Of a stretch of DNA of 64,000 nucleotides, positions 46,916-55,942 are shown one piece after another (position 1 is the stretch's first letter; each line of letters begins with the position of its first letter). The notes beneath the pieces are model-generated. The model was not told the origin of the DNA. It searched no databases and saw nothing but the letters and a program-made list of their open reading frames with translations. Source of the stretch: a marine group bacterium Sva0996 bin134 (GTDB lineage: Bacteria; Actinomycetota; Acidimicrobiia; Acidimicrobiales; Bin134); contig MPNQ01000003.1 in the NCBI GenBank assembly GCA_002239105.1, forward strand, positions 62,001-126,000, given 5' to 3'. The translations under genes were made by a program, and so were the position numbers.

Positions 46916-47302
46916 TCAGCTTCGAGGCAATAATAACTCGAACCGCCTGCTAGGGCCGTCAACTGTGAGAATTCCTCGACGTAGAATGTCTAGGCCGATC
47001 AGAACTTCGGCTCCAGCGATGTCGGCCGTGTGCGCAGTAACCATGATGGGATCTGGCGGCCGATCCTGGCGCCAACCCAGCGTCACGGCGAGTGGGAACA
47101 CAGAGCTTGAACGCTCACCTGAAGCAGTTTGCAGCACTGCCTGACGTACCGGCTCCAATAAGAGAGTTTCCGCGATCCTTGATGTGACGCAGGTCATGAC
47201 AGCACCGGTGTCGATGACGCCCTTGGTTCTATGGGGAGCTAGCACCAACCGCCCTTCCAGCCGACGTCGTTCGAGCTCGCTTGGCAGCAGTCCAATCTCC
47301 AC
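46916..47302 (-). CDS. Retropepsin-like aspartic protease
   Basis: A 128-residue protein from a GTG, with the aspartyl-protease motif GVIDTGAVMTCV and the second conserved strand VLIGLDILRRGILTVDG, i.e. one lobe that must dimerise like viral retropepsins. Family-like sequence (ISGVIGSHGPIVDVEIG) continues in frame upstream of the GTG for about 25 codons without any ATG, GTG or TTG, so the true start is probably a rare codon or lies in the overlap with the preceding gene. It forms a pair with the DUF5678-like gene upstream, a frequent arrangement in bacteria. Confidence 0.75.
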   Translation of the reverse strand: MEIGLLPSELERRRLEGRLVLAPHRTKGVIDTGAVMTCVTSRIAETLLLEPVRQAVLQTASGERSSSVFPLAVTLGWRQDRPPDPIMVTAHTADIAGAEVLIGLDILRRGILTVDGPSRRFELLLPRS

Positions 47303-47366
47303 GTCGACGATCGGTCCGTGTGACCCGATTACCCCTGAGATGCAGGCGTAGGCTGTCTCATCAGCG

Positions 47367-47654
47367 CTAATCGGCAGGAACCGCCCAGGGTATGCAGACC
47401 ACAGGGTCTTCCTGTGAGATCAATTTGACCAGAAATCGTCGCCCGACCTGGCTCTCGTAACCAGCGCTGCAGGCTTCGTTCTCGGTTTCAAAACAACCTA
47501 CGAGCTGAGGGCGGCGTCGCCCATCTTCAGGTTGAATCAACACCGCCCAGCGACCGGCATCGGTAACCAGCATGGCATCCAGCCTCCTCACAAAGTCCGC
47601 CTCTAAGCGATCAAGGACACCGATAGCAGCCACTGCTTGCATTGTGGCACACAA
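47367..47654 (-). CDS. DUF5678-like small protein paired with the retropepsin
   Basis: A 95-residue protein. The C-terminal two thirds, AVLIQPEDGRRRPQLVGCF then EACSAGYESQVGRRFLVKLI, resemble the short DUF5678-type domain often encoded before clan AA retropepsin-like proteases. No catalytic motif is visible; the role of such proteins is unknown. Its stop codon (47367) lies inside the in-frame upstream extension of the retropepsin, so the two genes overlap. Confidence 0.5.
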   Translation of the reverse strand: MCATMQAVAAIGVLDRLEADFVRRLDAMLVTDAGRWAVLIQPEDGRRRPQLVGCFETENEACSAGYESQVGRRFLVKLISQEDPVVCIPWAVPAD

Positions 47655-47830
47655 AATAGCCTGGTCGACGACAGCATTTTGCGCCCAGTTAGGCGAACCT
47701 CTTGAAATCCCCCGCCAAGTGGCCTAGCCGTATACCAGTAGGTCGCTAGGGGTCCACAGGCAGACTCCCATTGACTCCTACCATGGAACGGGGGCCGGCT
47801 GCTCAGAGCCGACTAAGGAAGTAGGGGATC

Positions 47831-48829
47831 ATGACCGGACATCGACGCTGGTTCCGTTTCGTGACGTTGGCCGTGGCTTTCGCTCTTGCATTTGGGATGG
47901 CTGGCTCTTCGGCGGGTGGTCAAGACCCCGACGAGAGGGATGCGGTGATCGCCCGACAGCAAGCTCTAATCGATGAGCAGGAGACACTGATCACTGCCCA
48001 AGAGGCGCTGCTCAACGAGTACCGATGCTTGTTCGACATCGACACCCAACTTGTTCCCGATGGCTGTCCCGACCTACCCCGGCCAACATCAACTCCGACA
48101 CCCACCGCTACGCCCACTCCGGCTCCAACGGCAACGGCCACACCCACACCAACCGGCACACCAACCCCAACGGCCACTCCGGCTCCGACAGCCACCCCGA
48201 CTCCATCCCCTGAAGACCAGACCGGCGACCCGGCAATCCCCGCCGGGACCACCGAGGAGCAGTGGGAGCAACTCCGCCAGTGCAATGCCAACGGCGATTA
48301 CCAATACGCCAACCCCAACGGAGTGAACTTCGGCGCCTATGAGTTCAGACAAACAAGCTGGGACGGCCTCGCCCGCCGCCACTACCCCCACCTCGTGGGC
48401 GTCACTCCAAGCGACGCCGCCCCCGCCGACCAAGACCGCATGGCCTACGCCCTCTATGAAGAGCGGGGATGGGCGCCCTGGCCGGCCTGCGACCCGTCTC
48501 GGCCAACGCCCTCGCCAGAAGACACCACTACTACGGACCCAGCCGATTTCCCGCCGATCCCCGCAGGCACCACCCAGGCCCAATGGGACCATCTCATTCA
48601 GTGCGAATCTAATGGCAACTATCGGGCCTACAGTTCTGCTGGGCCATTCCTGGGAGCCTTTCAGTTCCTCCAAAGCACCTGGAACTGGGTAGCCGGCATT
48701 CACTACCCCCGCCTGGTGGGGGTAGACCCTCGTGACGCCGCCCCCGCCGACCAGCACCGCATGGCCTATGCGCTGTATGGCATGCAGGGATGGCCGCCGT
48801 GGCCCGCGTGCACCGCGGATTTCCGGTAG
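47831..48829 (+). CDS. Secreted protein with two Rpf-like transglycosylase domains, the first degenerate
   Basis: A 332-residue exported protein: Sec signal peptide at 1-30 (LAVAFALAFGMAGSSAGG), a short coiled coil (IARQQALIDEQETLITAQEALL), a Thr/Pro/Ala-repeat linker (about 85-135), then two Rpf/lysozyme-like domains separated by a linker. Domain 2 (WDHLIQCESNGNY) keeps the catalytic Glu at E259 and the GAFQFLQSTW motif. Domain 1 (WEQLRQCNANGDY) has Asn152 in that position, so it is probably a binding-only copy. Both end in GWAPWPAC or GWPPWPAC. Such proteins cut or bind peptidoglycan and support growth resuscitation in actinobacteria. Confidence 0.88.
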   Translation: MTGHRRWFRFVTLAVAFALAFGMAGSSAGGQDPDERDAVIARQQALIDEQETLITAQEALLNEYRCLFDIDTQLVPDGCPDLPRPTSTPTPTATPTPAPTATATPTPTGTPTPTATPAPTATPTPSPEDQTGDPAIPAGTTEEQWEQLRQCNANGDYQYANPNGVNFGAYEFRQTSWDGLARRHYPHLVGVTPSDAAPADQDRMAYALYEERGWAPWPACDPSRPTPSPEDTTTTDPADFPPIPAGTTQAQWDHLIQCESNGNYRAYSSAGPFLGAFQFLQSTWNWVAGIHYPRLVGVDPRDAAPADQHRMAYALYGMQGWPPWPACTADFR

Positions 48830-48888
48830 TAGCTACCGACCGCTAGACACTTCCCTGTCGAACGGACAGCAGACCTAGGAGGCCAGCG

Positions 48889-49836
48889 ATGCAGGGCATG
48901 AGGATCGGAGCGATGGCAGCAGAAGGCACGGGTGAACCGCCGGTGCCGGGCATGAGCGGACCGCCAGGGTTGGCCGAGATCATCGAGAACGCCCAGCGGT
49001 TCGAAGCGCTGGGACTGGACACGGCGTGGATCGCCAACATCGAGATCGACGCGGTCACCGCATCGGCGGTGGTGGGCACCGCCACCAGCCGCATCGAGAT
49101 CGCCACCGGGGTGACCCCCACGCCGATGCGCCATCCCTTCGCCTTGGCCCAGCAGGCCGCCACCGCCCAAGCCGCCTGCGATGGACGCTTCACCCTGGGC
49201 ATCGGCCTGTGCCACCAGGGAATGGTGGAGAACCTGATGGGCCTCTCCTACGCCCGCCCGGCCCGCCAGATGAGGGAGTACCTAGAAATCGCCGGGCCGA
49301 TGCTTCAAGGCCAAGGCATGAACTACCAGGGCGACATATACACCACCCGGTGGCGAGGCCTGTCGCATGCGCCCCCCACCGAGATCATCGTGGCTGCAAT
49401 GGGGCCGATCATGCTGGGCCACGCTGGCCGATTGGCCTCGGGCACCTTTGTGTGGGCCACCGGCCCCAACACCCTGGCCGATTACGTGGTGCCCACCATC
49501 GGCGCCGCGGCCAAAGACGCCGGGCGCCCCCAGCCGAGAGTGGCGGCCGGATTTCCCATCTCGGTGGTCGACGACGCCAGCGCTGGCTATGAGGCCGCCG
49601 CCCGGACTTTCGCCCACTACAAGGACATCCCCTCCTATCGGGGCATGCTCGATCGTGAGGGCATGCCCGGGGTAGAAGACCTGGCCATCACCGGCAACGA
49701 ATCCGCGGTCGCCGCCCAGCTGGGGCAGGTCCGAGATGCCGGAGTCACCGACCTGGTGGCCTTCATCTACGACACCGACGAACAGTCCCGAACCCGCACC
49801 GAGGCCCTGCTGGGCGAGCTGTCAGGAGCGGGCTGA
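48889..49836 (+). CDS. LLM-class flavin- or F420-dependent oxidoreductase
   Basis: A 315-residue luciferase-like TIM-barrel protein. The start is supported by AGGAGG seven bases before the ATG. Motifs include FEALGLDTAWIANIE, ATSRIEIATGVTPTPMRHPFALAQQAATAQ and the terminal AVAAQLGQVRDAGVTDLVAF, in the style of F420-dependent actinobacterial enzymes. The substrate is unknown. It precedes, convergently, the amidohydrolase-P450 cluster. Confidence 0.88.
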   Translation: MQGMRIGAMAAEGTGEPPVPGMSGPPGLAEIIENAQRFEALGLDTAWIANIEIDAVTASAVVGTATSRIEIATGVTPTPMRHPFALAQQAATAQAACDGRFTLGIGLCHQGMVENLMGLSYARPARQMREYLEIAGPMLQGQGMNYQGDIYTTRWRGLSHAPPTEIIVAAMGPIMLGHAGRLASGTFVWATGPNTLADYVVPTIGAAAKDAGRPQPRVAAGFPISVVDDASAGYEAAARTFAHYKDIPSYRGMLDREGMPGVEDLAITGNESAVAAQLGQVRDAGVTDLVAFIYDTDEQSRTRTEALLGELSGAG

Positions 49837-49838
49837 GA

Positions 49839-50111
49839 TCAGGTCGCCGCCAGTAAGGCGACATAAGGCTCGGGATTGCCGATCCACCGCATATCCCGCA
49901 GCTCATCGGCGCTGCGGCGCCCCGACAGCACGGCGTGAAGCTCGTCAAGGGGCGCTTCAATCGTGGCCGCCGGGGGCATCCGGTCGGCTACTCCCACGAT
50001 CCGGGTCTCATCGCCGAATCGCAGCACCAGCCCCCGCAGTCCGGCCTCGGTGATGCGCTGGCCGAGATCGGCGACCAGCTCCTCAAACTCCAAGCTCTCC
50101 GCCGCTGACAC
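49839..50111 (-). CDS. Small protein of the amidohydrolase-P450 operon, unknown
   Basis: About 90 residues from a GTG at 50111 with GGTGGA upstream. LEFEELVADLGQRITEAGLRGLVLRF then a short beta region and IEAPLDELHAVLSGRRSADEL suggest an alpha/beta fold reminiscent of sterol-carrier (SCP2)-like proteins, but I cannot assign it. It lies 17 bp after the amidohydrolase stop on the same strand and is probably the last gene of that operon. Confidence 0.5.
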   Translation of the reverse strand: MSAAESLEFEELVADLGQRITEAGLRGLVLRFGDETRIVGVADRMPPAATIEAPLDELHAVLSGRRSADELRDMRWIGNPEPYVALLAAT

Positions 50112-50128
50112 TCCACCGCCCCGCTCGC

Positions 50129-51355
50129 TCAGCCCCGAAGTTGGGCGGCGGTGGGCAGGTCGAGACCCAGCATTCGGATGGCGTTGTCGCGGCAAATGGC
50201 GTCCACTTCGGCCTGTTTCAGATGCCCCATCTGCGAGGCCAACAGCTCCTTGGAGTGCGGCCAGGTGGAATCGGAGTGGGGGTAGTCGGTCTCAGTGGTG
50301 ATGGTCTCCAAGCCAATGGCGTCGATGTTGGCTAGGCCCACCTTGTCGTCGAAAAAGCACACGAACACGTGGTCCCGGTAGTAGGTAGACGGCGGCTCGG
50401 GCACCTTGTCGGCCACCCCGCCCCAAGCGGCGTTCTCCTTCCAAACCACGTCCACCCGATCCAAGATGTAGGGCAGCCAGCCCATCTGGCCCTCTGAGTA
50501 GGCCACTTTGAGGCCGGGAAACCGGACGAACACCCCCGACATCAGAAAGTCCACCAACGAGTAGGTGGCGTTGGAGTGGACCAGCGCCGAGCCCACTGCG
50601 CCAGGGGCGTCGGCCGAGGTGGACACCATCTTCGAGGACGACCCGATGTGCATGCACACCACGGTCGCCGTCTCCTCGCACGCCGCAAAGAACGGGTCCC
50701 AATAGCCGGAGTGGATCGACGGCAGGCCCAGGTTGGGGGGAATCTCCGAGAAGCACACCGCCCGCACGCCCCGCTCGGCGTTGCGCCGGACCTCGGCCGC
50801 GGCCAGGTCCACGTCCCACAGCGGGATAAGGCACAGCGGGATCAGCCGCCCGCCCGAGGTGCCGCACCACTCCTCCACCATCCAGTCGTTGTAGGCCTGC
50901 ACACACAGAAGGGCCAGGTCCATGTCGGAGGCCTCGGCGAAGGCCTGCCCGCAGAACCGGGGGAACGACGGGAAGCACAGCGAGGCATCCACGTGGCCGA
51001 TGTCCATGTCGGATACCCGGGGCTCCACCTGCCAGGCGCCGGGCTGCATCTCCTCGAAGGTGATGCCCACCATCTGGAGCTCGTCGCGGGGAAAGGCCAC
51101 CGCGGAGTGGGTGCGGACCATCGGATAGTGGAGATCCTCGTAGTACCAAAACGAGGTGGGCCGACCTTCGCCCTCTGTCCACGCGAACACGCCCCCGGTG
51201 TAGGAGATCTCGCACGGGGCGGTCACCACTCGGGGGCCGATGTCGGCGTAGCGAGAGGGCAGCCGCGACTGCCAAACGTGGGGCGGCTCGATGACGTGGT
51301 CGTCTACCGAGATGATCGGCGGGATCTCAATGGCCGACGCCGACGCAGCCATCAC
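50129..51355 (-). CDS. Amidohydrolase-2 family metal-dependent hydrolase
   Basis: A 408-residue TIM-barrel protein of the ACMSD-like amidohydrolase_2 family. ISVDDHVIEPPHVW at the N-terminus takes the place of the usual DxHxH-type metal motif; HIGSSSK in the middle and TETDYPHSDSTWPHS near the C-terminus supply the later metal ligand region. It overlaps the upstream P450 gene by four bases. Such paralogues are abundant in Acidimicrobiia and mycobacteria, often next to P450s in steroid- or aromatic-catabolism clusters; the substrate here is unknown. It is clearly paralogous to the protein at 54643-55863. Confidence 0.87.
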   Translation of the reverse strand: MMAASASAIEIPPIISVDDHVIEPPHVWQSRLPSRYADIGPRVVTAPCEISYTGGVFAWTEGEGRPTSFWYYEDLHYPMVRTHSAVAFPRDELQMVGITFEEMQPGAWQVEPRVSDMDIGHVDASLCFPSFPRFCGQAFAEASDMDLALLCVQAYNDWMVEEWCGTSGGRLIPLCLIPLWDVDLAAAEVRRNAERGVRAVCFSEIPPNLGLPSIHSGYWDPFFAACEETATVVCMHIGSSSKMVSTSADAPGAVGSALVHSNATYSLVDFLMSGVFVRFPGLKVAYSEGQMGWLPYILDRVDVVWKENAAWGGVADKVPEPPSTYYRDHVFVCFFDDKVGLANIDAIGLETITTETDYPHSDSTWPHSKELLASQMGHLKQAEVDAICRDNAIRMLGLDLPTAAQLRG

Positions 51356-52587
51356 TGCACCGTGATCGGGAACATGCCCAGGGCACCGTCGCCCTCGGGC
51401 TCGCTGGGGGTGAACTCCACGAACAGGCGCTCCAGACCCCGGGTGAAGGCACCGGGACGGAAGCTGGGCTCATAGAAAGGCTCCATCCTCATGTCGGGAA
51501 TCCGGCGGGTCAGCTCTTCGAACATCACCTTCAGCTCCAGTCGGGCCAGCGACGCCCCCAAGCAGAAGTGGGTGCCGAAACCGAACGACACGTGGTGGCG
51601 GGCGTCGCGGCGCACATTCAGCTCGTCAGGATTCTCAAAGGCGTCGGGGTCGCGATTGGCCGAGGCGTACATCAACAGCACCTGATCGCCCTCGTTGAGG
51701 GTCTTGCCCTTCAGCTCGTGGGCGGTGGTCACCGTGCGGCGCATGTTCAAGATGGGAGACACATAGCGGATGAACTCCTCCACTGCGGTGTCGCCGACCA
51801 CTTCGGGCTCGTCGACAAGTATCTGGCGCTGGTCAGGATTCTCCATCAGCGCCAGGCAGGTGGTGCCGATCACCGTGCGGGTGGTCTCAGCCCCACCGTC
51901 GAGCACCAAGAGCACCTCATGCATGATGTCTTCGTCGCTCAGCGGCTTGCCGTCCATCTCCTTGTGGGCCCACATCGAGATGAGGTCGTCTTGGGGGTCG
52001 GCCCTGCGCTTCTGGATCAGCTCGAAGGTGGTCATCCCCCACTCTTCAATGGCCCGTTCTCCCTGCACGGTGTGGTAGCCCGGGCCGCCGCCGCCCTGCA
52101 TGGTGGCCTCCGACCAGTGCATCACCCTGGGCCACAGCTCAGAGGGGTATCCCAGCCGCTCTCCGATCATGTAGGCGGGCAGCGGCGCAGCCAGGTCGTA
52201 CACCACATCGCACCACCCCCGGGGCGCCACCCGATCAATGAGCTCGGTGACTACCGCTCGAATCTTGTCCTCCTGCTTGCGCACTGCTCGGGGGGTGAAC
52301 TCTCGGGCCACCAGCATCCGCTGGCGCTGGTGGTCGGGATCGTCCATGTTGATCATGGAATCCGACATCTCGATGTTGGGACGGCTGCCGGAAGCCGAGC
52401 TGTACAGGTCGGTGTTCTTCTCCACCGCCAACAGGTCGGCGTGGCGGGATATGCCCCAGATCTCGTTATTGGCGTCCCAGTAAACCGGGTCGTTCTCCCG
52501 CAACCAGGCATAGGCCGGATACGGGTCGTGGGCGTACATGTATCCGTCCAGCAGATCGACGGGCTGGGTCACCTCAGTAGTCGCCAT
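51352..52587 (-). CDS. Cytochrome P450
   Basis: A 411-residue P450 with I-helix LLVLDGGAETTRTVIG (Glu-Thr-Thr), an acidic FIRYVSPI region following EEF, and heme loop FGFGTHFCLGASLARLEL with the axial Cys. It is a different subfamily from the P450 at 19075-20307. First gene of an operon with an amidohydrolase and a small protein. Electron-transfer partners are not encoded alongside. Confidence 0.92.
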   Translation of the reverse strand: MATTEVTQPVDLLDGYMYAHDPYPAYAWLRENDPVYWDANNEIWGISRHADLLAVEKNTDLYSSASGSRPNIEMSDSMINMDDPDHQRQRMLVAREFTPRAVRKQEDKIRAVVTELIDRVAPRGWCDVVYDLAAPLPAYMIGERLGYPSELWPRVMHWSEATMQGGGGPGYHTVQGERAIEEWGMTTFELIQKRRADPQDDLISMWAHKEMDGKPLSDEDIMHEVLLVLDGGAETTRTVIGTTCLALMENPDQRQILVDEPEVVGDTAVEEFIRYVSPILNMRRTVTTAHELKGKTLNEGDQVLLMYASANRDPDAFENPDELNVRRDARHHVSFGFGTHFCLGASLARLELKVMFEELTRRIPDMRMEPFYEPSFRPGAFTRGLERLFVEFTPSEPEGDGALGMFPITVQ

Positions 52588-52616
52588 AAGCGGCGATGGT
52601 AGTGGGCGCGCTCAGG

Positions 52617-53201
52617 TCAGTCGGCAGCGAGGTTCTCGGCCGCGAACTCCCAGTTGATCAAGTGATCCAGGAATGCCTCCACATAGGCGGCCCGAGCGTT
52701 CTGGTAGTCGAGGTAGTAGGCGTGCTCCCACACGTCCACCACCAAAAGGGGCTTGCGACCATGGAGCAGTGGCAGGTCGGCGTTGGACGTCTGCATAATG
52801 TCGAGCCTGCCCTCGTCGGCCACCAGCCAGGTCCACCCCGAGCCGAAGAGCCCCACGGCAGCGTCGGCGAACCGGCGGCGGAACTCGTCAATCGAGCCGA
52901 ACGACTGCTTGATGGCCGCGCCCAGCGGCCCAGAGGGGGTGCCGCCACCGTCAGGTCTCATTGAGCGCCAGTAGAAAGTGTGGTTCCAAATCTGGGCCGC
53001 ATTATTGAAAATCGGTCCCTCTGCCCCCATCGCGACGGCTTCCAGGTCGGAGCCCTCCCACTGGGTCCCGGCGGTGAGCCGGTTCAGATTGGCCACGTAC
53101 CCGGCATGGTGGCGCCCGTAATGGAAGCTCACCGTATTGGCGCTCACATAGGGTTCGAGCGCGCTTTGGTCGTAGGGAAGGGGGGGAAGCTCATACGCCA
53201 T
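52617..53201 (-). CDS. sodB: Superoxide dismutase, iron type
   Basis: A 194-residue enzyme with metal ligands H27, H74, D156 and H160 (DVWEHAYYLDY). Q70 in NNAAQIWNHTFYW is the active-site Gln placement typical of iron-dependent enzymes, so Fe or cambialistic use is likely. It dismutates superoxide in the cytoplasm. Its start overlaps the end of the upstream amidohydrolase gene by 11 bp, and so it may be co-transcribed with it. Confidence 0.93.
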   Translation of the reverse strand: MAYELPPLPYDQSALEPYVSANTVSFHYGRHHAGYVANLNRLTAGTQWEGSDLEAVAMGAEGPIFNNAAQIWNHTFYWRSMRPDGGGTPSGPLGAAIKQSFGSIDEFRRRFADAAVGLFGSGWTWLVADEGRLDIMQTSNADLPLLHGRKPLLVVDVWEHAYYLDYQNARAAYVEAFLDHLINWEFAAENLAAD

Positions 53202-54600
53202 AACCGGCTAACACGGTATCGGCAAAGAAATCGGGACTTATAGCCGTAAACATCCGAAACGGGTTCTCGAACACAAATGCCCGGAAGTCGTCCTCGGTGA
53301 TCAGCCCCTCATCAACCAGGCTGTGGGCTTCGTCCATGATCGATCCGATCTCGGTCACGTCCCAGTGGCCGATGTCGGATGAGAACACCGCATTGAGCCG
53401 CACACCGCAGGGGTTGGCCGGACCAAAGGCCATATGCACTCCTCGGTCGTCGGCTTCGCATCCAAAGTAGAGCGACGACGCGAACGACTCGGCGATCTCC
53501 CCGTCCGAGTCCACCCCCAGCCGGGTCCACTCGTCGGGCTCGTCGGGGGTGCCCCCGTGGATGGGCATGCCGTGGGCGTATGAGGCCAAGTCGTCGCCGA
53601 GCACCGCCCGGAAGTCCTCGCCATAGCGCTCGAAGTACTGGGACAACTCTTCGAGGTCAAGCAGTGCGGGGTCGAAGTTGCGCTGGATGGCACCCCAGCT
53701 GCGCTTTTCCCAGTGCTCGATGATGTCGCACAGCAGCTGGGTGCCCCACGACACGCCGCACTCCAAGAACACGAACGGCAGCTCGGGGATGCGCCTGGTG
53801 ACCCCGCCCAAGAAAAGGGTCTTGCACAGCTCGTACATCAAGGCCTGAAACTGGCCGATGTGGTTTGCGGTGTAGCTCGACACGAAGGTGTGGATACCAG
53901 GGCGAAACGCCAGGCCTCCGTGGAAGGTGGCCGCGAAGCCCAGCTCTACACAGCGGCGCCAAACCGGGTCATAGTCATAGGCCGAGTCCAGGCCATAACA
54001 GTCGAACCAGTGGTGCTGGCCGGGCCACAGCCAGCCCGACCGGGTTTGGTGGTCGGGATCGTCGATGGGGCGCATGACCCCTTCGGCGAATACCACCACC
54101 TTCAAGCCCAGGGCGGCGCAATGCTCCAGCTCGGCGATGGCCTCGTCGGGCGTGTGGGCCGGAATGATCCCGGCCATGGCCATGCGCTCGGCATAGGGGT
54201 TGTAGACATCGGCCGAAAACTCGTTGAACGCCCGGCACAGCCCGGTGCGGTACGCGGGGTCTTCCACCGCGCAGCTGGTGAGGGTGTTGGTGGGGTAGAG
54301 CACCGTGTAGTCGATGCCCACCTCGGGCAGCCGCTCGTAGAGCAGAGCCGGCAGCATGGCAGTGGCCCGGTCCAGCACGTTGGCGGTGTGGGTCCCCCAC
54401 CAGGCCCCCTGGGGAGTCCGGGTTCGGCGGCGCTCGTCGAGGCTGCGGGCCTTCTGCGCGTTGCGCATGGGTAGGCCCTCGGACAGATACCGCTGATACA
54501 GGTCAGCGCCCAGAACCCGCTCCAGGTGGGGTTGTTGGGCCGCGGTGATCTCCAGCACATGGCCATCGGCGTCGATGACCGGGTGGCCGAATCGGCTCAT
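53191..54600 (-). CDS. Amidohydrolase-2 family metal-dependent hydrolase
   Basis: A 469-residue member of the same superfamily as its neighbours but from a different branch. The N-terminal VIDADGHVLEI replaces the usual metal-binding DxHxH, TFHGGLAF lies in the middle barrel strand, and SSDIGHWDVTEI near the C-terminus carries the conserved acidic ligand. It is longer than the two other copies. Downstream superoxide dismutase overlaps it; the third amidohydrolase gene lies 42 bp upstream. Confidence 0.85.
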   Translation of the reverse strand: MSRFGHPVIDADGHVLEITAAQQPHLERVLGADLYQRYLSEGLPMRNAQKARSLDERRRTRTPQGAWWGTHTANVLDRATAMLPALLYERLPEVGIDYTVLYPTNTLTSCAVEDPAYRTGLCRAFNEFSADVYNPYAERMAMAGIIPAHTPDEAIAELEHCAALGLKVVVFAEGVMRPIDDPDHQTRSGWLWPGQHHWFDCYGLDSAYDYDPVWRRCVELGFAATFHGGLAFRPGIHTFVSSYTANHIGQFQALMYELCKTLFLGGVTRRIPELPFVFLECGVSWGTQLLCDIIEHWEKRSWGAIQRNFDPALLDLEELSQYFERYGEDFRAVLGDDLASYAHGMPIHGGTPDEPDEWTRLGVDSDGEIAESFASSLYFGCEADDRGVHMAFGPANPCGVRLNAVFSSDIGHWDVTEIGSIMDEAHSLVDEGLITEDDFRAFVFENPFRMFTAISPDFFADTVLAGYGV

Positions 54601-54642
54601 AGTTGTCGCCGCCCCCCTATCGAAAGGAGATTTCGCAGACGG

Positions 54643-55863
54643 CTACGGCAGGCAGACGTCGGGCAGCGGGTGGCGGAACAGGCGAGCCGCATTCTCATGG
54701 GTGAGCTTGCGGATCACGTCATCGCTCAGGTGCCCCAGCTTCGACTCCAGGGTGTCCTGGCACTCGGGCCAAGTGGAGTCGGCGTGGGGATAGTCGGTCT
54801 CCACCATGGTGTTGTCCAGCTTCAACGCGATCACCGCGTCGATGGACGATGGGTCGTTGATCGTGCAGTAGTAGAAGTTCCGCAGCAGCACATCGTGGGG
54901 GCCGATCTCGGTTCCACCGGGCCACATGTCCCGTCCATGTCCGGAGATCTCGATTTGGTGCTTGAGCCGGTCGTACATGATGGGCAGCCAGCCGCAGCCC
55001 CCCTCCGACATGGCGATCTTGATGTTGGGATAGCGCACCGGAATGCCCGACCACACCCAGTCGGCCGCCGCAGTGTAGGCGTGCATCTGGAACATTGTCG
55101 CTCCCACGCCAAGTGCCGGCCCACCGGGGTCTTTGGGCATTACATGACCCGAAGAGGCAACGTGCAGGCAGACCACGGTGTCGGTCTCCTCGCAGGCCCG
55201 CCACACCGGATCCCACCAGTCGCTGTGAATGGAAGGCAGACCAATATTGTGGGGAATCTCCGGCAGCGTGACGGCCACAAAACCCCGCTCGGCGTTGCGG
55301 CGGATCTCTGCCGCGGCCAGATCAGCGTCCTTGAGCCAAGTGATGCCCATTGGGATGATGCGCTCGGGGTAGGAGCCCCACCACTCCTCATAGACCCAGT
55401 CGTTGAATGCCCGGGTGACCGCCAGGCCCAGTTCGGGATCGGAGCAGTCGGAGTAGACCCGGCCGCAGAACCCGGTGATCTGGCTGGGGAAGCAGATCGA
55501 GGCCCAGATCCCGCCCAGATCCATGTCGTGGATGCGGGCCTTGATGTCCCATGATCCCCTGCGCATGTCGGAGAACCGAGCCGGCTCCATGGTGAAGTCG
55601 TTGCGATCAGCCCTCCCAACCAGGGCATTCAAGCCGAGTTGGGGATAGACCTGCCCGTCGAACTCCCAGTGCTGGCCGCCGTCTTCGCGCTCGACAACCT
55701 TCGGGGCCCGATCGGCAAAGCGGGCCGGCAGCCGGCCCTCGAACAACCAGGGCGGTTCCACGAGGTGGTCGTCAACCGAAATGAGCGTGTAGCGGATGCG
55801 CTGGGGCTCGGGATCGGGAAGCAGGAGATCACTGGGCTTCTCGTGGATATCGACAATGGTCAT
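54643..55863 (-). CDS. Amidohydrolase-2 family metal-dependent hydrolase
   Basis: A 406-residue close paralogue of the protein at 50129-51355: both share ISVDDHxxEPP, the DMDxGxxxASxCFPS block, AERGVRAV/AERGFVAV, GLPSIHS, and TETDYPHxDSTWP in the same order. It opens the run of amidohydrolase, amidohydrolase, SOD on the minus strand. The substrate is unknown; the duplication suggests two related compounds or two steps of one pathway. Confidence 0.87.
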   Translation of the reverse strand: MTIVDIHEKPSDLLLPDPEPQRIRYTLISVDDHLVEPPWLFEGRLPARFADRAPKVVEREDGGQHWEFDGQVYPQLGLNALVGRADRNDFTMEPARFSDMRRGSWDIKARIHDMDLGGIWASICFPSQITGFCGRVYSDCSDPELGLAVTRAFNDWVYEEWWGSYPERIIPMGITWLKDADLAAAEIRRNAERGFVAVTLPEIPHNIGLPSIHSDWWDPVWRACEETDTVVCLHVASSGHVMPKDPGGPALGVGATMFQMHAYTAAADWVWSGIPVRYPNIKIAMSEGGCGWLPIMYDRLKHQIEISGHGRDMWPGGTEIGPHDVLLRNFYYCTINDPSSIDAVIALKLDNTMVETDYPHADSTWPECQDTLESKLGHLSDDVIRKLTHENAARLFRHPLPDVCLP

Positions 55864-55942
55864 GGCCGAAGCCTAGTGACCGGTGCTAATTCCCGGCCCC
55901 TTCAGTCCCAGTTTTCTGTTCAAATTACGACGGCGGACTGAT

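Noticed and set aside
48085..48215. Short tandem repeats suspected as a CRISPR array
   Set aside because: They are codon-level repeats of a Thr/Pro/Ala linker inside a secreted protein; no spacer-repeat structure exists.
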